DNA of 10,363 bases from an uncultured Collinsella sp. (GTDB lineage: Bacteria; Actinomycetota; Coriobacteriia; Coriobacteriales; Coriobacteriaceae), in contig CABUTN010000057.1 of the NCBI GenBank assembly GCA_902494565.1, positions 1 to 10,363 on the forward strand, given 5' to 3'. The translations under genes and the position numbers were made by a program. Position 1 is the first letter of the stretch. Each line of letters opens with the position of its first letter. Shown piece after piece: positions 6,347 through 10,363 of the stretch. The notes beneath the pieces are model-generated. The model saw nothing but the letters and a program-made list of their open reading frames with translations, was not told where the DNA came from and searched no databases.

Positions 6347-6387
6347 GGCATCCCCTCAGAGCCTCGTTATTTGGCGTTACCTGCCCT

Positions 6388-6393
6388 ATTATA
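6388..6393 (-). promoter_or_regulatory. Candidate -10 box for purF
   Basis: The minus strand reads TATAAT here, about 42 nt before the purF ATG. No good -35 hexamer is visible at 16-18 nt spacing (GGGAGT at 17), so an activator may be needed, or this is only an AT-rich match. Confidence 0.5.
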
Positions 6394-6452
6394 CGCACGG
6401 CAAGACAAGCACTCCCGCGCATGAACAGCGCTTTTTAAAAGCCCACCGAGCT

Positions 6453-6458
6453 TATAAT
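6453..6458 (+). promoter_or_regulatory. Candidate -10 box for the plus-strand permease gene
   Basis: TATAAT on the plus strand is 182 nt upstream of the ATG at 6641 and would give a leader of about 175 nt. The -35 region is poor (gctttt at 17 nt spacing). A small hairpin at 6579-6594 (cctgtc/ggcagg) lies within that leader. A nearer alternative, TATCCT at 6604-6609, also lacks a clear -35. Confidence 0.4.
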
Positions 6459-6640
6459 CCGTTTTGCAGCCAAACATTTTATTGGGCAACCGCCTCGGGG
6501 CCGACGATCCCGCATACTTCCGTTGCGACGCGTCTCGCCCGCCGTTGGGGCTTGCATTGTTGCAATTGGGACGTTCGTCCTGTCTTTTGGCAGGTCGGCG
6601 GCGTATCCTTGTACCTACAGCAAAACGAGAAAGGTTATGT

Positions 6641-7870
6641 ATGGATCGAAACGAACTCGACCCCAGCGTCCCCAGCGCCACGGAGGTCAAGAAGATCCCC
6701 CTCATCATTAAGGTGTACGCCGTCCTATGCATCCTGTCCGGCGTGGGCACGCTCCCTTCGGTCGGCGCCTTTATGTGGCAGGTCATCACCGCGCTCATCA
6801 ACGGCAACGCCGCCGCCAAGCTCGGCGACAACACGCTCGTCGCGGTCGGCCTTATCGTCGCCGGCATCATGCTCTCGGCTGCCAGTGCCGTCATCTTGAT
6901 CATCTTTGGCCTGGACCTCATCAAGAACCAGCGCCGCAATGCCGCCCGTCTGTCCTATATCCTTATCGCGTTTACCGTCGTCGAGCTTTTGGTTGACGTG
7001 ATGCTCCAAGGCATCGGGCCCTTCTTGCTGCGCCCTGCCATCCAGCTCGGCATCCTCGTCGCGCTTTCGGCCACCGTCGACCCCACGCTGCGCCAGGAGC
7101 GCGAGCTGCAGCGCCGCCTGCAGGAGATGCTCGATCGCGACGCCGCCGCCGAGGGCATGCTCGGGCGCGATGAAACCGGCGAGGGCTACATCAAGCTCAA
7201 CTACTTCAACCTGTTCTGGGTATTCTTTGTCTGCTGCATACTCGGCTTGATCGCCGAGGACATCTGGCACATGACGGTCGACGACCCGGGCGTCTACCAG
7301 AACCGCGCCGGCATGCTGTTTGGCCCCTTCAGCCCCATCTACGGATTTGGCGCCGTGCTCATGACCATGGTGCTCAACCGCTTCTATAAAAAGAACCCCA
7401 TCATTATCTTTTTGGTGAGCGCGCTGCTCGGCGCAAGCTTTGAGGTGTTCGTGGGCTGGTTTATGCAGACCTCGTTTGGCGTGGTCTCGTGGAGCTACTC
7501 GCATATGAAGCTCTTTGGCATGCCAGATCCGCTCGCCGTCCTTACCGGCGGACGTACCTGCACAGGCTTCGCCTGCCTGTGGGGCCTGGGTGGCCTCATC
7601 TGGATCAAGCTGCTGCTGCCGAGGCTGCTCAAGCTCATCAGCATGATTCCCTGGAAGAGCCGCTACTCCGCTACCGTCATCTTCATCATCATTATGCTGG
7701 TCGATGGCGTTATGACGCTGCAGTCGCTCGATTATTGGTATCAGCGCGTCAACGGCACGGAACCGGATATTCCCGTTGCGCAGTTCTACGGCAAGTACTT
7801 CGATAATGACTTTATGGAGAATCGCTTCCAGAGCATGACCATGAGCCCCAAGGATGCGACGCGCGTGTAG
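6641..7870 (+). CDS. Putative ABC transporter permease, CmpB-type membrane protein
   Basis: This 409-residue polytopic membrane protein has about nine hydrophobic segments. Four lie in the N-terminal half (roughly 22-50, 66-94, 104-122 and 126-145). A charged helical linker at 147-182 (RQERELQRRLQEM) follows, and then the C-terminal block. That block carries the hallmarks of the 'putative ABC transporter permease' family (PF06541): GMLFGPFSPIYGFGAVLM at 224-241, a conserved ASFEVFVGW at 265-273, and FGVVSWSYSHMKLFG at 279-293. Substrate and partners are unknown, and no ATPase gene lies beside it. The ATG at 6641 was chosen because AAAGG lies 6 nt upstream; the frame is open upstream to 6464, but that part has no family likeness. 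An ATG at 6637 is out of frame. It is the only plus-strand gene in the window and is convergent with moaE across a shared terminator. Confidence 0.85.
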   Translation: MDRNELDPSVPSATEVKKIPLIIKVYAVLCILSGVGTLPSVGAFMWQVITALINGNAAAKLGDNTLVAVGLIVAGIMLSAASAVILIIFGLDLIKNQRRNAARLSYILIAFTVVELLVDVMLQGIGPFLLRPAIQLGILVALSATVDPTLRQERELQRRLQEMLDRDAAAEGMLGRDETGEGYIKLNYFNLFWVFFVCCILGLIAEDIWHMTVDDPGVYQNRAGMLFGPFSPIYGFGAVLMTMVLNRFYKKNPIIIFLVSALLGASFEVFVGWFMQTSFGVVSWSYSHMKLFGMPDPLAVLTGGRTCTGFACLWGLGGLIWIKLLLPRLLKLISMIPWKSRYSATVIFIIIMLVDGVMTLQSLDYWYQRVNGTEPDIPVAQFYGKYFDNDFMENRFQSMTMSPKDATRV

Positions 7871-7891
7871 CGCCAACCGCGCCCAAAACGC

Positions 7892-7931
7892 AAAATGCCC
7901 GCCGGTATCACACGTACCGGCGGGTATTTTT
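7892..7931 (+). terminator. Strong, probably bidirectional intrinsic terminator
   Basis: cccgccggta (7898-7907) and taccggcggg (7915-7924) form a perfect 10-bp stem, extended by a G-U and A-U pairs. UAUUUUU follows on the plus strand, and AUUUU follows on the minus strand. It serves the permease gene (stop at 7870) and the convergent moaE-like gene (stop at 7961). Confidence 0.92.
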
Positions 7932-7960
7932 ATAAACGAGCCTTCTATCGACGCAAGCCT

Positions 7961-8377
7961 CTACGCCTCGCGCTCGACCTCACTCACGCATTCATTCTTG
8001 ATGGTGCCGACGAGCGCCTGCAGCGCATCGACCACGTGCGGGCGAATGTCCCCGCCGATGAGCACGAGCATGATGTCGTCGCCTACGGCAAGCTCGCCGC
8101 TTGCCAGCCACACGCGCACATAGCCGATACCCGGCATCGCACGCGTGGCCACGATGGCGGCCTGCACCTTGCTGGCGTCGTAGCCAAACACCATGCCGCC
8201 CACCTTGTGGCCCGGCACCACGCCATCGGTCTCGACACCGCGCGCCTCGGACTTGGGCGTCGCGCGCACCACACCGTTATGCGTCAGATACATACCGCAC
8301 GCAGGTGCCGACGAATCGGCCTTGGCCTCACGCAGCCAAGCATCAATCGAAGGCATCGTTTTGCCATTCTCGAGCAT
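7961..8377 (-). CDS. Divergent MoaE-domain protein
   Basis: This 138-residue protein matches the MoaE fold. In molybdopterin synthase, MoaE is the large catalytic subunit, which receives sulfur from MoaD. Recognisable landmarks are WLREAK near 14-19, GMYLTHNGVVR at 28-38, then VRVWLASGELAVGDDIMLVL at 87-106, GGDIRPHVVDAL at 108-119 and IKNE at 126-129. In true MoaE the strand reads HRxGxLxVGE and a second Lys follows the IK motif. Here the HR pair is gone (YVRVW) and the second Lys is missing (ECVSEVE), so ordinary synthase activity is doubtful. No moaD, moaA or moaC is adjacent. The second of two tandem ATGs was chosen because AGGGAG (8383-8388) is 5 nt from it and 2 nt from the first. The gene follows the sortase by about 66 nt and ends at the shared terminator. 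Confidence 0.75.
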   Translation of the reverse strand: MLENGKTMPSIDAWLREAKADSSAPACGMYLTHNGVVRATPKSEARGVETDGVVPGHKVGGMVFGYDASKVQAAIVATRAMPGIGYVRVWLASGELAVGDDIMLVLIGGDIRPHVVDALQALVGTIKNECVSEVEREA

Positions 8378-8382
8378 CATTT

Positions 8383-8388
8383 CTCCCT
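8383..8388 (-). promoter_or_regulatory. Shine-Dalgarno site of the MoaE-like gene
   Basis: The minus strand reads AGGGAG, spaced 5 nt from the ATG at 8377 and only 2 nt from the ATG at 8380. This favours the second of the two tandem start codons. Confidence 0.6.
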
Positions 8389-8443
8389 TACCGTCGTCGA
8401 GTAGCCAATTTGGAACGGGGCTTTTTAGCTACTCTCGAACAAC

Positions 8444-9442
8444 TTATTCCTCGACCGGCGTGAGCACCATGACAGCACGCGTGTTGCTCAGCGATAACGA
8501 ACGACAGGTCACAAGCGTTACGACCTTGGTTGCCGAAGCAGCACGATCGGTGGCATCGCTCGCCACGGCAGAGGCACCGTCGAGCATCTCGGACAGGTAG
8601 TTCTTGAGCCCGTCGTCGCCCTCAAAATTGCGCGTGCGCGCCTTGGCATACGTGTCCTCAACAACTTTGGTCGCCAGCGGTCGCAGCTTATACGTAGCAT
8701 CCCGTGTGATGTAATACACAAACTCGATGCTATCGAACGTCGCCTGATCAGTGGTGTCCGAAATCACGTTGAACATCGACCCGTCGTTCATATGGTGGCC
8801 GTAGATCGTAGTCTGCTGATCCACCATGCCGGGCGCAGTGTCCTCGTAATCCAAGAAGATGGCACCCGATGCGTTGGACGTGCCATCGAACAACGTGTTG
8901 AGGTATTTTGAGTTGTTGTTGGTCTGCACGACGGGATAGTTGATGTTGGTTCCCGGCACATAAATCCAACCCACAATCTCGGGGTTTGTCTGAGCAAGCG
9001 CATCGAAGTCGATAATCGGCACGCCGCTGGCGTCCTTATCGCTTACATATTGCTTCTCGATTTTCTGGTACGAATCGCTTGCCTGCTTATAGCCAATCTG
9101 CGCGTTGATAAAGATGGCAGCGGCGGCGACAATCAGGCCGATGCCGATGATGATGAGCAGAATGGGAATAATGGAGCGACGCTTTTTGCGCGGCGGCTCG
9201 GTGTAATCCGACGGCGCGGCATGCGATGAAGCCCGGGGCGGCTTTTTAGCGTTGCTATAAGATGAAGGTCGATATGCGGCTGGCGCGTCCTGTCGACGAT
9301 GCGTCGCCGGCGTCACGGGGCGCGGCGCGCGCGGCTGCTGAGGAGAGGATGTCCGACCCTGCTGCGCCGCATGGGCAGCACCCGGCTTCGACGGATCGGG
9401 AATCTGAGAAGCCTTGAATCGTTTTCCCTGATAGTCGGACAT
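8444..9442 (-). CDS. srtB: Class B sortase
   Basis: This is a membrane-bound transpeptidase that cuts surface proteins at a sorting signal and links them to the cell wall or to pilin subunits. The 332 residues comprise a long cytoplasmic head rich in Pro, Ala and Ser (1-84), a basic stop (RKKRR, 85-89), one membrane helix (91-112), and the outward-facing sortase domain. Class B features are the early PEIVGWIYVPGTNINYPVVQ strand, YGHHMNDGSMF with catalytic His216, TLVTC with catalytic Cys313, and Arg322 in SNTRAVMVL. All three catalytic residues are present. The head is much longer than in usual SrtB proteins. AGGAG precedes the ATG at 9442. The gene lies 35 nt after purE and before the MoaE-like gene. 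No LPxTG-type substrate or pilin gene is seen in the window, so its target is unknown. Confidence 0.93.
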   Translation of the reverse strand: MSDYQGKRFKASQIPDPSKPGAAHAAQQGRTSSPQQPRAPRPVTPATHRRQDAPAAYRPSSYSNAKKPPRASSHAAPSDYTEPPRKKRRSIIPILLIIIGIGLIVAAAAIFINAQIGYKQASDSYQKIEKQYVSDKDASGVPIIDFDALAQTNPEIVGWIYVPGTNINYPVVQTNNNSKYLNTLFDGTSNASGAIFLDYEDTAPGMVDQQTTIYGHHMNDGSMFNVISDTTDQATFDSIEFVYYITRDATYKLRPLATKVVEDTYAKARTRNFEGDDGLKNYLSEMLDGASAVASDATDRAASATKVVTLVTCRSLSLSNTRAVMVLTPVEE

Positions 9443-9477
9443 GGCTCTCCTTATACTGCGGTGAAACGGCGGAACGC

Positions 9478-9942
9478 CTAGGCGTCGGCCATCTCCTGCT
9501 TCATCTTCTCGATAACCTTGCGATACTCGGGGTCGCAGGCGCCTAGAATCTGTGTAGCGTAGATGGCGGCATTCTTGGCGCCATTGATGGCAACGCAGGC
9601 CACGGGCACACCCGAAGGCATCTGCACCATCGACAGCAGCGAATCCATACCGCCCAGGTCACTTGTCTTCATAGGCACGCCGATAACCGGCAGCGGCGTA
9701 AAGGCAGCCACGACACCACCCAGGTGAGCAGCCTTGCCGGCGGCGGCGATAATCACTTTGATACCGCGATCGGCAGCAGTCGAGGCCCACTCGTGGACCT
9801 TCGCCGGCGTGCGGTGTGCGCTCGCAATGACGAGCTCATAGGGCACACCAAGCGCCTCGAGCTCGACGGTGCAGCCTTCCATAACGCCCAGATCGGACTT
9901 GGAACCCATGATGATCCCGACAACCGGCTTCTGATCTGCCAT
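9478..9942 (-). CDS. purE: N5-carboxyaminoimidazole ribonucleotide mutase (class I PurE)
   Basis: This enzyme converts N5-CAIR to CAIR in purine synthesis and normally works after PurK, which is not in the window. The 154 residues contain GIIMGSKSDLGVM at 9-21, the SAHRTP loop with the active-site His43, AAGKAAHLGGV in the middle, and GVPMKTSDLGGMDSLLSMVQ, the nucleotide-binding stretch of the bacterial mutase. The length is normal. The ATG at 9942 was chosen because AGGAGG (9952-9957) lies 9 nt upstream; a TTG at 9948 is only 3 nt from it. The gene stands apart from purF-purM-purN and is followed after 35 nt by the sortase gene, so it shares a transcript with non-purine genes. A possible promoter and inverted repeat lie at 9994-10011. 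Confidence 0.97.
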   Translation of the reverse strand: MADQKPVVGIIMGSKSDLGVMEGCTVELEALGVPYELVIASAHRTPAKVHEWASTAADRGIKVIIAAAGKAAHLGGVVAAFTPLPVIGVPMKTSDLGGMDSLLSMVQMPSGVPVACVAINGAKNAAIYATQILGACDPEYRKVIEKMKQEMADA

Positions 9943-9951
9943 AAACAAAGA

Positions 9952-9957
9952 CCTCCT
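9952..9957 (-). promoter_or_regulatory. Shine-Dalgarno site that decides the purE start
   Basis: The minus strand reads AGGAGG, 9 nt before the ATG at 9942 and 3 nt before an in-frame TTG at 9948. Confidence 0.75.
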
Positions 9958-9993
9958 GTTGAGAGCGGCGACGCGGCGGATCCGCGACCCTTA

Positions 9994-10011
9994 ACTACTG
10001 AGAGTAGTATA
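9994..10011 (-). promoter_or_regulatory. Candidate purE promoter with overlapping inverted repeat
   Basis: TATACT on the minus strand (10011-10006) could be a -10 box about 64 nt before the purE ATG. It overlaps actact-gag-agtagt (9994-10008), a 6-bp inverted repeat with a 3-nt centre that could bind a repressor. No clear -35 is visible (agaccg at 17 nt). Confidence 0.4.
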
Positions 10012-10037
10012 GCTGCTCCCGTCCTTGCGGTCTGTGT

Positions 10038-10125
10038 GGCGCTTCGCGGGCGGGCCAGGCTTTATCTTCACTCCGGTTGCTTTGCAAAGTCGTTCAGATA
10101 AAGCCTGGCCCGCCCGCGAAGCGCC
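10038..10125. repeat. Perfect 30-bp inverted repeat with 28-nt centre
   Basis: Positions 10038-10067 are exactly complementary to 10096-10125. The centre holds the palindrome ctttgcaaag (10080-10089). The arms are GC-rich on the outside and end in an AT-rich AGATAAA side. There is no U-tract, no obvious flanking duplication and no transposase gene. It would form a very stable hairpin or cruciform. It lies upstream of the purE promoter region. A MITE-like or other repeated element is possible. Confidence 0.85.
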
Positions 10126-10171
10126 CTGCGACCTACCGGGAATTGCTATGACGTACGTTTGCTGAATTATT

Positions 10172-10224
10172 AGTGTGGGCCCTGCCGTTCGAACGAACGG
10201 CAGGGCCCACACTCATTTTCTATT
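10172..10224 (+). terminator. Perfect 20-bp hairpin, likely terminator
   Basis: Positions 10172-10191 pair exactly with 10194-10213; the loop opens to at least 4 nt in practice. The plus strand continues with CAUUUUCUAU, a fair U-tract, while the minus side reads AAUAAUUC. No plus-strand gene ends nearby, so it more likely serves a minus-strand gene to the right, or blocks read-through in both directions. Confidence 0.65.
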
Positions 10225-10229
10225 CAGCC

Positions 10230-10363
10230 CTAGTCATCGCGCCAAGCCCCTTCGGCAGCACACGGTGCACCCGAGTCACCGAAGGCCGGGGCGGAGGGGG
10301 GCCGAGCTTCCCACTGAGCGACTCTGCTTGCAGCCGGAGCGAAAGGGGGAAATCTCGGCCCCT
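10230..10363 (-). other. Unassigned edge region with nested inverted repeats
   Basis: A minus-strand frame is open from the window edge to a TAG at 10230-10232, about 44 codons ending in EGAWRDD, and could be the C-terminus of a cut-off gene. Against this, the block holds two nested hairpins: ccttcgg/ccgaagg (10249-10255 with 10279-10285, with gcac/gtgc inside) and ggggccgag/ctcggcccc (10298-10306 with 10354-10362). The codon pattern is also less GC-biased at third positions than in neighbouring genes. A structured non-coding or repeated element is at least as likely as a coding end. Confidence 0.3.

Noticed and set aside
4592..6424. 610-codon open frame on the plus strand opposite purF
   Set aside because: It is antisense to a certain purF and is rich in His, Asp, Val and Leu, as expected from reading GC-rich codons backwards. 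It has no recognisable domain or ribosome site.
6464..6640. 59-codon upstream extension of the permease frame
   Set aside because: The extension is Arg/Leu-rich with no family match, and a good AAAGG site sits just before the ATG at 6641.
6459..6640. Riboswitch in the permease leader
   Set aside because: I looked for purine, TPP, SAM and cobalamin-type cores and saw none; only small unrelated hairpins are present.
6725..7876. 383-codon minus-strand frame opposite the permease gene
   Set aside because: The plus strand clearly encodes a membrane protein of a known family. The reverse frame is Asp/His/Ala-rich, as a reading of the complementary strand of hydrophobic codons would be.
10038..10125. 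Retron msr-msd or transposon-end reading of the 30-bp inverted repeat
   Set aside because: No reverse transcriptase or transposase gene lies in the window and no flanking target duplication is visible, so the shape alone is not enough.
9991..10212. 73-codon minus-strand frame across the two perfect inverted repeats
   Set aside because: It is built almost entirely from the hairpin arms, has no good ribosome site, and encodes nothing recognisable.

Overview
The window reads as chromosomal DNA from a high-GC Gram-positive bacterium. A Coriobacteriia member close to Collinsella is my best guess. It rests on the protein styles (a Bacillus-type Fe-S PurF with propeptide, a class B sortase, a CmpB-type permease, an aberrant stand-alone MoaE-like protein) and on short GGGACA/TGTCCC intergenic repeats that I recall from that group. 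I could not search a database. Nine of the ten confident genes lie on the minus strand. Only the membrane protein at 6641-7870 is on the plus strand.

Right to left, the direction of most transcription: 9943-10363 has no confident gene but is dense in inverted repeats (a perfect 30-bp pair, a perfect 20-bp hairpin, and a nested-hairpin block running off the edge). purE then starts at 9942, followed closely by a class B sortase with a long Pro/Ala-rich cytoplasmic head and a divergent MoaE-domain protein. A strong, apparently bidirectional terminator (about 7892-7931) separates moaE from the convergent plus-strand permease. A 294-bp divergent region with a TATAAT box on each strand separates the permease from purF. 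Then come purF, a hairpin-containing 157-bp gap, purM, and purN overlapping purM by 11 nt, closed by an intrinsic terminator at 2649-2691. Next are a lone galactitol-type PTS EIIA, a membrane-anchored SurA/PrsA-like parvulin and yqeY, with two minus-strand terminators in tandem at the left edge.

Four purine biosynthesis steps are present: PurF makes phosphoribosylamine, PurN formylates GAR, PurM closes the imidazole ring, and PurE rearranges N5-CAIR. PurF-PurM-PurN look like one operon. PurE is in a separate transcript with a sortase and a MoaE-like gene, so the other purine genes must lie elsewhere. The parvulin and the sortase are both surface-protein functions, for folding and for cell-wall attachment, but nothing shows that they act together.

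I found no convincing new defence or mobile system, no CRISPR array, no transposase and no tRNA or rRNA. The most interesting material is the dispersed GGGACA repeat family, one copy of which supplies the purF stop codon, the inverted-repeat cluster at 10038-10363, and several proteins with altered conserved residues or insertions (parvulin, MoaE-like, PurF, sortase).
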